NCBI RefSeq assembly: GCF_000725545.1
Contig: NZ_JNZP01000016.1
Span: forward strand, 101,802-165,801
Direction: 5' to 3'
DNA: 64,000 bases
Source of the DNA: Streptomyces exfoliatus
GTDB taxonomy: Bacteria; Actinomycetota; Actinomycetes; Streptomycetales; Streptomycetaceae
In this document: in pieces, positions 42,942 to 53,400 of the stretch
Layout of the letters: every line of letters begins with the position of its first letter
Numbering within the stretch: the stretch's first letter is position 1
Position numbers and translations under genes: made by a program
The notes under the pieces: generated by a model
Told to the model about the DNA's origin: nothing
The model's input: only the letters and a program-made list of their open reading frames with translations
Database searches by the model: none

Positions 42942-45900
42942 TTGCACCAAGAGCAGATCCCGACTGACCGGGACGACACGGACGACACCGCCGGCCGGAT
43001 CGCTGTCGTCGGCATGGCCGGGCGGTTCCCCGGCGCCGATTCGGTGGCGGACCTGTGGGAGCTGCTGGCTTCGGGGACGGAGGCGATCAGTCGCTTCTCC
43101 CCGGACGAGCTGCGGGCGGCCGGGGTGCCGGAGGCACTGCTGTCCGCGCCCGGCTACGTGCCCGCCAAGGGTGTGCTGGAGGACATCGAAGGCTTCGACG
43201 CCCAGCTGTTCGGCTACAGCCCGGCCGAGGCGGCCCTCATCGACCCCCAGCAGCGGATCTTCCTGGAGTGCGCCTGGTCCGCGCTGGAGGACGCCGGATG
43301 CGACCCCGACCGGGCCACGGGTCCGGTGTCGGTGTTCGCGGGGTCGCTGCTGAGCAGTTACCTCATCCACAACCTGCTGCCCCGCACGGACCTCCAGGCG
43401 ACGTACGGCCTGCCGATGCTCTTCCAGGGCAACCAGGTGGACCAGCTCGCGACCCGGGTCGCGTACAAGCTCAATCTGCGCGGGCCGGCGGTGACGGTGC
43501 AGACGGCCTGTTCCACCTCGCTGGTCGCGGTGCACATGGCGGTGCAGAGCCTGCTGAGCGAGGAGTCCGATCTCGCCCTGGCCGGCGGTGTGACGGTGAC
43601 CGTGCCGCACCGGGCCGGATACCTGCCCGCCGACGGTGGCATCGAGTCGGCCGACGGACACTGCCGCCCCTTCGGCGCCGACGCGAACGGCACCGTGTTC
43701 GGCAACGGCGCCGGTGTGGTCGTCCTCAAGCGGCTCGCCGACGCGCTGGCCGACGGCGACCGGGTGCATGCGGTCATCCTTGGCTCGGCGGTCAACAACG
43801 ACGGTGCCGCCAAGGCCGGTTACACGGCTCCCGGTGTCGAGGGCCAGACAGCGGTGATCCGCGAGGCGCTGGCGCTGTCCGGCGTCGCCCCGGAGTCGGT
43901 CGGCTATGTGGAGGCGCACGGCACGGGCACCCCGATCGGCGACCCGATCGAGGTGGCCGCGCTGACCGCCGCGTACGGCACCGACGGGGCACGTGCCCGC
44001 TGTGCGCTGGGTTCCGTCAAGGCCAATGTGGGGCACCTGGACGTGGCGGCCGGCGTCACGGGTCTGATCAAGACCATCCTGACGCTGCGGGCCGGGCGGA
44101 TTCCCGCCAGCCTGCACGCGACCGAGACGAACTCCGCCCTCGGACTGGCCGACGGTCCGTTCTTCGTACCCGGCGAGCTCTCCGTCTGGCCCGTGCAGGA
44201 GGGCCCGCGACGGGCCGCCGTGAGCGCCTTCGGCATCGGCGGCACCAATGCCCACCTGGTGCTGGAGCAGGCCCCGGCCGCCCCGCGGCCCGCCCTGGCG
44301 ACCGTTGACCGCATGCCGGTGGCCCTGCCGCTGTCCGCCCGTACGGCGACGGCGCTCGACGCGCTCGCCGCACGGCTGGCCGACGATCTCGACGCCCACC
44401 CCGAGCGCCCGCTCGCCGCGGTCGCCCGCACCCTGCGCTCCGGGCGCCGGGAACTGGGCCACCGCCGGGTCGTCGTCGCGGACGGCACCGCGGCAGCCGG
44501 CCGCGCCCTGCGGTCCGGCACCGCCCGGGACTCGGTCCGCGGCAGGGCTGACCTCGGCCCCGCTCCCGTCGCCTTCCTGCTGCCAGGCCAGGGGGCCCAG
44601 TTCGCGGGCATGGCCCTGGGCCTGTACGAGTCCGAACCCGCCTTCCGCGCCGCTCTGGACGAATGCGCGCTCCTGCTCGCACCACGTCTCGGCCAGGGCC
44701 TGCTCAGCCTCCTGCGCGACGGCTCGCCCGAGGAGCTGCGCCGTACCTCGGTGACCCAGCCGACGGTCTTCTCGGTCAGCTACGCGCTGGCCCGGCTGCT
44801 GGAGCACCGCGGGGTGCGCCCGGCAGCCCTGCTGGGGCACAGCCTGGGCGAGTTCACCGCGGCCTGCCTCTCCGGGGTCTTCGAACTCAGGGACGCCGTG
44901 GCCCTGGTGGCGGCGCGCGGCCTCCTCATGGAGGAACTGGCGCCGGGCGCGATGCTCGCCGTGCCCCTGGACGAGACGGAGGCGCTGGCCGCGGCCGCCG
45001 AGTACGGCATCGACCTCGCCGCTCTCAACGGCCCACGGGCCGCCGTGCTGTCCGGCCCGGCCGAGCTCGTCGCGAAGGCCGCCGAGGGACTGGCCGGCCG
45101 CGGGGTGCGCGCACTGGCGCTGCCGGTGGAGCGTGCCTTCCACAGCCGTCTGTGCGAGCCGGCCGCGCAGCGGTTCGCGGCAGAGCTCGAAGGCGTACGG
45201 CTGCACGCGCCGCGGCTGCCGTTCCTGTCCAACCTCACCGGTGACTGGATCACCCCCGATCAGGCAACCGATCCGGCCTACTGGGTCCGCCAGATGCTCT
45301 CGCCCGTCCGCTTCCACGACGGGGTGCGCACCTTGTCCGCCCTGGACGAGCAGCTCGTGCTCGTGGAGGCCGGCCCCGGCAGCGTGCTGACCGACCTGGT
45401 GGCCGCGGGCCGCGAGGACGCGCGTCCCCGGCTCGCCCTGCCGATGATGCCCAGCCGCGGCCGCACCGAGACCAGCGAGGTGCCGAGCGCCCTGCTGTGC
45501 CTGGGGAGTCTGTGGGCGCAGGGCGTCCCGGTCGCCTGGGGCGACACGGGCCAGGGCGTGCCCGGTGCCGAGCTGCCCGGTTACCCCTTCGAGCGGGCGC
45601 GCCACTGGATCGAGCCGGCCGGCCAGGCCCCGTGGGCGGGGAGCACCGCCCCGGAACCTGCCCCTGCCCCCGCCAAGCCCGTGGGGGACGTCGGACGCGC
45701 CGCGGCGGACGTCTTCCACGCCCGTGTCGACTGGCAGGATGCCGGACTTCCCGCGGACGAGGACCCGTTCGGCGGCCGCCGCTACACCTGGCTGGTGCTG
45801 CTCGACGCCGAGCAGCGCGCCCAGCCCGTGGTGGATCTGCTGACGGCGCGCGGCCAGATCGTCACGTGCGTGCTGCCCGGCACGGAGTACCGGCGCGTGC

Positions 45901-47486
45901 GCCGCGGGGTCTACGAGATGGACCCGGCGGACCCCGAGCACCACAGCCGGCTCTTCACCGACCTGCGGGGCCTGGTCCGCACCCCTACGGCCGTCCTGTA
46001 CGGCTGGGGTTACGGGGGCGTTGGCGGGGAGGACGGCGGAGAGGACGGCGCGTACTTCGGACTGGTCCAACTCGTCCGGGCGATGTCCGAGAGCGTGCTC
46101 AACGACGTCCGGCTCGGTGTGCTGACCGCCGGGGCGTTCGCCGTGGCGGAGGGCGAGGACGTCGACTGGCGGGCCGCGCTCCTCGGCGGCGCCGCGATGG
46201 TGCTGCCCGAGGAGTACCGCGCCCTGCACTGCACTCACGTCGATCTGCCGGGCAAGGCCCCGACGGCGGAGCTCGGCGCGGAGAGCGCGGCGGCCGTCAT
46301 CCGGGCGCTGCTGGGCTCCCAGGGCCGGACAGCCGCGGTGCGCGGCGACCGGACACTGGTCCGCGTGCTGCGCGACGTTCCGCTGGAGATGTCGGCCGGA
46401 CGGCCCACGCTCCTGCGCGAGCATGGCACGTACGTGATCACCGGTGGTCTGGGCGGTATCGGGGTGACCCTGGCGGGCTACCTGGCCCGTGCCTGCTCGG
46501 CGCGGACCGTCCTGCTCGGCCGCCGTTCGGAGGACGCGCTCACCCCGGGCGAAGCAGAGGCGCTGGCCCGGCTGCGCGGCACCGGAGCCGAGGTGCACAC
46601 CGAACAGGCCGACGTGGTCGACCGGGCTTCGCTGGCCGCCGCCCTCGACCGGGTCAGGAAGCGGTTCGGCCGGATCGACGGCGTGGTCCACGCGGCCGGT
46701 GTCGCCGGCGGCGGTTCCGTCGAGCGGCGTACGGACGACGAGATGCGCGCGGTCCTGGCACCGAAGACGGCGGGCGTGCGCAACCTGCTCGCCGAACTGC
46801 GCCCCGACGAGGCCGACTTCCTGGTGCTGTGCTCCTCCCTCGCCTCGCTGGTCCCGACGTACGGCCAGGCCGACTACACGGCGGCCAACGCCGCACTGGA
46901 CGCCTTCGCGGCCGCCGAGCACCTCGACGGCACGCGGTTCACCCTGTCGGTCAACTGGGACATGTGGGCCGAGGTCGGCATGGCCAGTACCGCCGAGGTC
47001 CCCGAGGACCTGCGGGAGTTCCAGCAGTCCATGCTGGCCGGTGCTCTCACCCCCGAGCAGGGTGCCCGAGCCTTCGCCGCGCTGCTCGACGGCCGCCCCG
47101 GGCAAGCCGTGATCGCGCGGGCCGGCACCGGGCTCACCGCCGCCGGAGCCCTGTCGGCCCCCGGCCGGCGGACCCCCGCCGACACCACCGCCGCGGCGGC
47201 GCCCCGCCCCGACCTGACCAACCTGTACACCGCACCCCGCACCGGGACGGAGGAGCGGCTGGCCGAGATCTACTGCCAGATGCTCGGCCTGGAGCAGGTG
47301 GGCGTGTACGACGACTTCCTCGAACTGGGCGGCCACTCGCTGCTCGCCGCACAGATGGTCGCCCGCCTGCGGGCGGAGTTCGACGTGCAGATCCCCGCCC
47401 GCGTCTTCTTCGAGGGCGGCCGGATCGCGGATCTCGCCGTGGAGATCGAGGAGTGCATCATCGCTGAACTGGAGAGCCATGAGTGA
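42942..47486 (+). CDS. Type I PKS module, KS-AT-KR-ACP
   Basis: About 1514 residues; extends the peptide by a two-carbon unit and reduces it to a beta-hydroxy group. TTG 42942 is chosen because GGAG lies 6 bases upstream; TTG 42927 has none. KS (20-450; Cys about 190 in QTACSTSLVAVH, EAHGTGTPIGD about 325, KANVGHLD). AT (545-850; PGQGAQFAGM, GHSLGEFTAA about 633, RAFHSRL about 732, the HAFH-like form suggesting malonyl-CoA). KR (1160-1360; TYVITGGLGGIG, active Tyr and Asn in GQADYTAANAALDAF). ACP (LELGGHSLLAAQM about 1460). No DH, ER or methyltransferase. The KR lacks the Trp or LDD marks I use for stereochemistry. Overlaps the next gene by 8 bases. Confidence 0.93.
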   Translation: MHQEQIPTDRDDTDDTAGRIAVVGMAGRFPGADSVADLWELLASGTEAISRFSPDELRAAGVPEALLSAPGYVPAKGVLEDIEGFDAQLFGYSPAEAALIDPQQRIFLECAWSALEDAGCDPDRATGPVSVFAGSLLSSYLIHNLLPRTDLQATYGLPMLFQGNQVDQLATRVAYKLNLRGPAVTVQTACSTSLVAVHMAVQSLLSEESDLALAGGVTVTVPHRAGYLPADGGIESADGHCRPFGADANGTVFGNGAGVVVLKRLADALADGDRVHAVILGSAVNNDGAAKAGYTAPGVEGQTAVIREALALSGVAPESVGYVEAHGTGTPIGDPIEVAALTAAYGTDGARARCALGSVKANVGHLDVAAGVTGLIKTILTLRAGRIPASLHATETNSALGLADGPFFVPGELSVWPVQEGPRRAAVSAFGIGGTNAHLVLEQAPAAPRPALATVDRMPVALPLSARTATALDALAARLADDLDAHPERPLAAVARTLRSGRRELGHRRVVVADGTAAAGRALRSGTARDSVRGRADLGPAPVAFLLPGQGAQFAGMALGLYESEPAFRAALDECALLLAPRLGQGLLSLLRDGSPEELRRTSVTQPTVFSVSYALARLLEHRGVRPAALLGHSLGEFTAACLSGVFELRDAVALVAARGLLMEELAPGAMLAVPLDETEALAAAAEYGIDLAALNGPRAAVLSGPAELVAKAAEGLAGRGVRALALPVERAFHSRLCEPAAQRFAAELEGVRLHAPRLPFLSNLTGDWITPDQATDPAYWVRQMLSPVRFHDGVRTLSALDEQLVLVEAGPGSVLTDLVAAGREDARPRLALPMMPSRGRTETSEVPSALLCLGSLWAQGVPVAWGDTGQGVPGAELPGYPFERARHWIEPAGQAPWAGSTAPEPAPAPAKPVGDVGRAAADVFHARVDWQDAGLPADEDPFGGRRYTWLVLLDAEQRAQPVVDLLTARGQIVTCVLPGTEYRRVRRGVYEMDPADPEHHSRLFTDLRGLVRTPTAVLYGWGYGGVGGEDGGEDGAYFGLVQLVRAMSESVLNDVRLGVLTAGAFAVAEGEDVDWRAALLGGAAMVLPEEYRALHCTHVDLPGKAPTAELGAESAAAVIRALLGSQGRTAAVRGDRTLVRVLRDVPLEMSAGRPTLLREHGTYVITGGLGGIGVTLAGYLARACSARTVLLGRRSEDALTPGEAEALARLRGTGAEVHTEQADVVDRASLAAALDRVRKRFGRIDGVVHAAGVAGGGSVERRTDDEMRAVLAPKTAGVRNLLAELRPDEADFLVLCSSLASLVPTYGQADYTAANAALDAFAAAEHLDGTRFTLSVNWDMWAEVGMASTAEVPEDLREFQQSMLAGALTPEQGARAFAALLDGRPGQAVIARAGTGLTAAGALSAPGRRTPADTTAAAAPRPDLTNLYTAPRTGTEERLAEIYCQMLGLEQVGVYDDFLELGGHSLLAAQMVARLRAEFDVQIPARVFFEGGRIADLAVEIEECIIAELESHE

Positions 47487-50400
47487 CGCAGCGGTTCCGG
47501 GCCCCGACCGGACTTCCGAAGGACGGGACAGCAGGCTCGCCAGGCTGACACCCGAGCAGCGCGCCCGTTTCGAGCAGCGGATCCGTGGCGGTGGGCCGGC
47601 CCGGCACGCGGCTGCCCGGTCGCCGCTGGCGGGCCGCGACCGGTCCGTGCCGGCGCCGCTCTCCTTCGGGCAGGAACGCCTTTGGTTCCTGGAGCAGCTG
47701 AACCCCGGGCTCGCGGTCTTCAACGAGTACGCGGCGCTGCGGCTGAGCGGAACGCTCGATGTCGCCGCGCTCCAGCAGGCGCTGGACGGCCTGGTGGAGC
47801 GGCACGAAGCGCTGCGGACCGTCGTCGCCCTGGGCGAGGACGGTCCCGTCCAGCGGGTCCTGGACGATGCCGGCTTCGCCCTGCGCGTCCTGGACCTGCC
47901 CGCCGACCCCGCCGCCGAGCAGGCCGCGGCGGAGGCGGAGGCGGCGCGCCCGTTCGATCTGGCGGAGGGCCCGCTGTTCCGTGCTCTGCTCCTGCGCTCG
48001 GCCCCCGACCGGGCCCTGCTCGTGATCACCAACCATCACCTGGTGGGTGACGCCTGGTCGAGGTCCGTCCTCATCGACGACCTGCGGGCACACTACGCGG
48101 CCGCGCTGTCCGGCGCGGCCCGCCCCGCACCGCTCGCCGCCCAGTACGCGGACTGGGCGACGTGGCAGCGCCGGGAGCTGACCGACGAGGCCCTGGCCAC
48201 GCCCCTGGCGTACTGGCGCGGGCAGCTGGAGGGGGCCCCTCATCTGCTGGCCCTCGCCACCGACCGGCCCCGGCCCGCCGTGCCCAGCTACCAGGGCGGC
48301 CGCGTCCATTTCACCCTGGATGCGCAGACGACCGCCGCGGTCGACGCGCTGGCGAAGGAGGCGCAGGCCACGCCGTTCATGGTGACCCTGGCCGGCTGGC
48401 AGGCGTTGCTGATGCGCCACTCGGGCCAGGAGGACGTGGTGGTCGGCGTGCCGACGGCCGGCAGGACCCCCGCCGAGTCGGAGTCCATGGTCGGCATGTT
48501 CGTGAACAGCCTGGTGATCCGCTCGGACCTGTCCGGCGACCCGTCCTTCGCCGGTCTCCTCGGCCGGGTCCGCGAGACGGTGCTCGGTGCCCTCGCACAC
48601 CAGCAGGTGCCGTTCGAGCGCCTGGTGCAGGAACTGCGCCCGGAGCGGGACCTCAGCTACGCCCCGCTCTACCAGGTGCAGTTCGGCTACCGGAACGTGC
48701 CCGAACGCGAACTGGGCCTGCCCGGCGTCTCCATGGAGGTCGTCGACCTCGACAACGGGGTCTGCCGCGGGGATCTCGCCGTCGAACTGTCCCGGGACGG
48801 CGAGCTCACGCGGGGCGTCTGCGAGTTCAGCCGCGACCTGTTCGACGAGCGGACCGCGCTGGAATGGTGCGCGACCCTCACCCGGATACTCCGGCGGGCC
48901 ACCGCGGAGCCGGACCTCCCGCTGTCCGCGCTGCTGGCCCTCTCGCCCGCCGAGACGGCCGCGCTGGACCTGTCCAACGACACCACCACGGCCGTCACGC
49001 CCGAGGACGGAGTGTTGGCGGGCTTCGACCGTCAGGTACATCGGCGCCCCGACGCCCCCGCGCTGGTCTGCGGGGCGGAGGAGCTCGACTACGGGCAGCT
49101 GGACTCCCGGGTCTCGGCGCTGGCGGCGCGGCTGCGCGCGGCCGGCGCCGGACCGGGCACCCTGGTCGGCCTGTGCCTGCGGCGCGGCACCGACCTGGTG
49201 GTGTCCATGCTCGCCGTGCTGCGCAGCGGCGCGGCCTATCTACCGATGGACCCCTCTTATCCGGCGGCCCGGCTCACACACATGGTGCGGGACGCACGGC
49301 CCGTGCTGGTCGTGGTGCACGAGGCCTCCCGGGCCGCGGCCCCGGCGGACGCCGCGCTGCTCGACCTCGATGCCGGCCCAGGGACCGAGCCGGTCGGCCT
49401 CGGACGCGCCACCGCGGACGCCGCCTCGCCCGATTCCCCGGCGTACGTCATCTACACGTCCGGATCCACCGGTACGCCCAAGGGTGTCGTGGTGCGGCGG
49501 AGGAACCTGGACAACTTCCTGGTCGCGATGGACTCGGTCGTCGGGGCCGAGGAGCCGGTGAGCTGGCTCGCCGTCACCAGCGTCTCGTTCGACATCTCCG
49601 TGGTGGAGCTGCTGTGGACGCTCAGCCGCGGCCACCGGGTCGTGCTGAGCCAGGACCCCGAGTCGGCAGCCCTGCCCGCGGTGGCATCGGCTCCGGCAGT
49701 GAGGTTCGCCGCCGAGGCCGCGTCGGCCCCCGAGTTCAGCCTGTTCTACTTCTCCAGCGCGCAGCCGGAGTCGGGCCCCGGGCCCGAGCAGTACCGGCTG
49801 CTGATGGAGGGTGCCGCCTTCGCCGACACCCATGACTTCGCCGCGGTCTGGATGCCCGAGCGGCACTTCCACGCCTTCGGCGGCCCCTTCCCCGCCCCCT
49901 CGGTACTCGCCGGCGCCATCGCGAACAGCACCTCGCGGCTCGGGATCCGCGCGGGGAGCGTCGTCATGCCGCTGCACCACTCCATCCGGGTCGCCGAGGA
50001 ATGGTCCGTCGTCGACAACCTCTCGGGCGGCCGGGTCGGTCTGTCCTTCGCCTCCGGCTGGCACGTCGATGACTTCGTGCTGGCCAACGACGCCTACGAG
50101 CGGCGCAACGAACTGCTGCTGAGCGGCATCGACGAGGTGCGCCGGCTGTGGCGCGGCGAGCGGGTCACCTTCGAGGCGCCCGGCGGCCGGCCGGCGGAGA
50201 TCGCCGTGCTGCCCCGTCCGGTCCAGCCCGAACTGCCTTTCTGGCTGACCTCCTCAGGCAATCCGGAGACGTGTCGGCGCGCCGGGGAGATCGGTGCACG
50301 ACTGCTCACCCACCTGCTCGGACAGAGCGTCGAAGACCTCGCCGAGCGGATCACCACGTACCGGGACGCCTGGCGCGCGGCGGGTCACGCGGGTGAGCCC

Positions 50401-53400
50401 CATGTGACGCTGATGCTGCACACGTACGTGGGGGCCGACGCGGCGGACGTCCGGGCCCGCGCCTGGGAGCCGTTCCGCGCGTACCTGCGTTCCTCGCTCG
50501 GCCTGATCGAGAACATGGCCCGCGGTCTCGGCATGGACGTCCGCTCCGCGGACTTCACGCCCGAGGACCTGGAGGCGCTGCTCGACCACGCGTGCGCCCG
50601 CTACATGCGGGACGGCTCGCTCATCGGCACCGCCGACGACTGCCTGCCCCTGGTGGAGCGGCTGACGGCGATCGGCGTGGACGAGCTCGCCTGCCTGGTC
50701 GACTTCGGTGTGGACACCGATGCCGTGCTCGCTGCGCTGCCCCGGCTGGACGCGCTCCGCCGGGCCACTGCGGCCCCCCGTACGACGTCCGCGGTCGCCC
50801 CTGCCCCGGTCGCCGACTCCCTCACCGCGTTGGTCCGCCGCCACGGTGTGACCCATCTGCAGTGCACGCCGTCGCTGGCCCGCACCCTCCTGGACGAGCC
50901 GGACGCCGAGTCCCTGCGGGGTCTGCGGATGCTGCTGCTGGGCGGCGAGCCGCTGGACCGCCTGCTGGCGCGGCGCCTGCACGAGCGACTGGGCGCGGAC
51001 ATCCGCAACATGTACGGACCGACCGAGACGACCGTGTGGTCGACCAGCTGCGCGGTCGCTCCCGGCGGCGCTCCGGTCCTGATCGGCAAGCCGCTCGCCA
51101 ACACCTCGGTGTACGTTCTCGACGGGCACGGGCGGCGGGTTCCGGCCGGGGTTCCCGGTGAACTCCACATCGGCGGAGCGGGCGTGGCCGAGGGCTACCT
51201 CGACCGCCCGGAACTGACCGCCGAGCGTTTCGTCCCGGACACGTTCGCCGGGGGCCCCGAGGCCCGGCTCTACCGCACCGGCGACATCGTGCGCACCGTG
51301 CGGGACGGCCGGCTGGAATATCTGTCCCGCAACGACCACCAGGTGAAGATCCGCGGCTTCCGGGTGGAGACCGGCGAGGTCGAGTACGCGCTCGCGGCCC
51401 TGCCGGCGGTCCGCCAGGCGGTCGTGACGGCCCATGGCCTGGGCACCGAACGGGCCGCCCTGACCGCCTACGTGGTCCCGGCCGGTCCGGCCGTGGACCC
51501 GGGCGCGCTGCGCTCGGCCCTCTCCGAGCGGTTGCCCGCGTTTCTCGTACCGTCCCGCTTCGTCCTGCTCGACGCGTTCCCGCTGACCAGCAACGGCAAG
51601 GTGGACCGCGCCGCGCTGCCCGCGCCGGGCACCACCGTGACGGGCCGTGCGTACGAAGCACCGGTCACCGCCGTCGAGCGGGCGATCGCCGAGATCTGGC
51701 GCGTCGCGCTGGAGGTCGACCGGGTCGGCCTGCACGACGACTTCTTCGAGCTCGGCGGCCACTCGTTGCTCGCCACGCAGGTGCTCGCGCGGATCCGGCA
51801 GGACCTGGCGGTGCGGCTTCCCCTGCGCGTCTTCTTCACTTCGCCCACGGTGGCCAGCCTCGCCACCACGGTCGAGGAGCTGCGCTCCGCGGCCGCGCCC
51901 GGCGACGAGCCGTCAGCCGTGGCCCTGCGGCCCGATCCGGCCACGCGGCACGAGCCGTTCCCGCTCACCGACGTGCAGCGCGCCTACTGGATCGGCCGCA
52001 GTGGGGCGGTGGGCGGGGACGTCTCCTGCCACCTGTACGTCGAACTCGACGTCACCGACGTGGACCTCGACCGGCTCCAGGACGCCTGGCGCGCGCTGGT
52101 GCACCGCCATGACGCGCTGCGCCTGGTGATCGGTGCGGACGGCACCCAGCGCGTCCTGGAGTCCGTACCCGACTACCGCATCGACGTCGTGGAACTGGGG
52201 ACTCTGGACGCCGCGTCGCAGGCCGGCAGGCTGGCGGAGCTCCGGGACGCCATGTCCCACCAGGTGTTGCCCTCGGACGTCTGGCCACTGTTCGATCTGC
52301 GGGCGAGCCGCCTCGGCGGCGGCCGTGACCGGCTGCACCTGAGCATCGACACCCTGATCGCCGACGGCGGCAGTGTGCGGATCCTGCTCGGCGAACTTCT
52401 CGCCGTGTACCAGGGGAAGCTGACGCCGCGTCCGCTGGAGCTGACCTTCCGCGACTACGTGATGGCCGACCAGCAGCGGCGACAGGGCGACGCGTACCAG
52501 CGTGACCTGGCCTACTGGCAGGAGCGGCTGGAAACGCTGCCGCCGGCGCCGCGACTGCCGCTGCGCACCCAGCCCGAATCGCTCTCCGAGACCCGGTTCG
52601 GCCGCCGCGAGGAGTACCTGCCCGCCGACGTCTGGGACCGGATCAAGGTCCGCGCCGCGAAGGAGCGGATCACCCCGTCCGCCGTGGCACTGACCGCGTA
52701 CGCCCAGGTCCTGGGGACGTGGTCGGCCGACGACCGCTTCACCCTCAACCTCACGCTGTTCAACCGGATAGGCGACCACGCGGATCTGTCCGCTCTGGTC
52801 GGCGACTTCACCGACCTCAGCCTGTTCGAGGTGGACGGGGGCTGTCACGGAGCCTTCGCCGAGCGCGCCCGACGGGTGCAGGAACGGCTGTGGGAGGACC
52901 TGGAGCACCGCCTGGTGAGCGGTGTACGGGTCGCCCGCGAGCTGATGCAGCGGCGCGGGGTGTCGGACGCGGCGATGCCGGTGGTCTTCACCAGCGAGCT
53001 CGGGGCCGGCGACGACGGCGGCAGCACCGCGCTGCGTGAGCTGGGCGCCGAAGTGGCCCACACGATCACCCAGACCCCGCAGGTGTGGCTGGACCACCAG
53101 ATCTCCGAGGACGCCGGCAGACTCCGGCTGACGTGGGACGCCGTGGAGGCGCTGTTCCCGACGGGGATGCTGGACGACATGTTCGCGGCGTACACCGGGC
53201 TGCTGCGTGCCCTCGCCGACGAGGACGCGTGCTGGACCGACGAGCGCCGCAGCGTGCTCCCGGCCTGGCAGCAGGAGGCCTACCGGGCACTGAACGCCAC
53301 CGCGGGCCCGGTGCCCGCCGGTCTGCTGCACGAGCCGTTCCTCGCCCAGGCGAGCGCCCGGCCCGACTGGCCTGCCGTGGTCTCCGCCACCGGCACCGTC

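Noticed and set aside
42885..48032. Very long open frame on the minus strand opposite the NRPS/PKS genes
   Set aside because: High GC keeps antisense frames open; it shows no domain, no start context and runs across three strongly supported plus-strand genes. The same holds for long antisense frames at 51913-56082 and 59883-63800.
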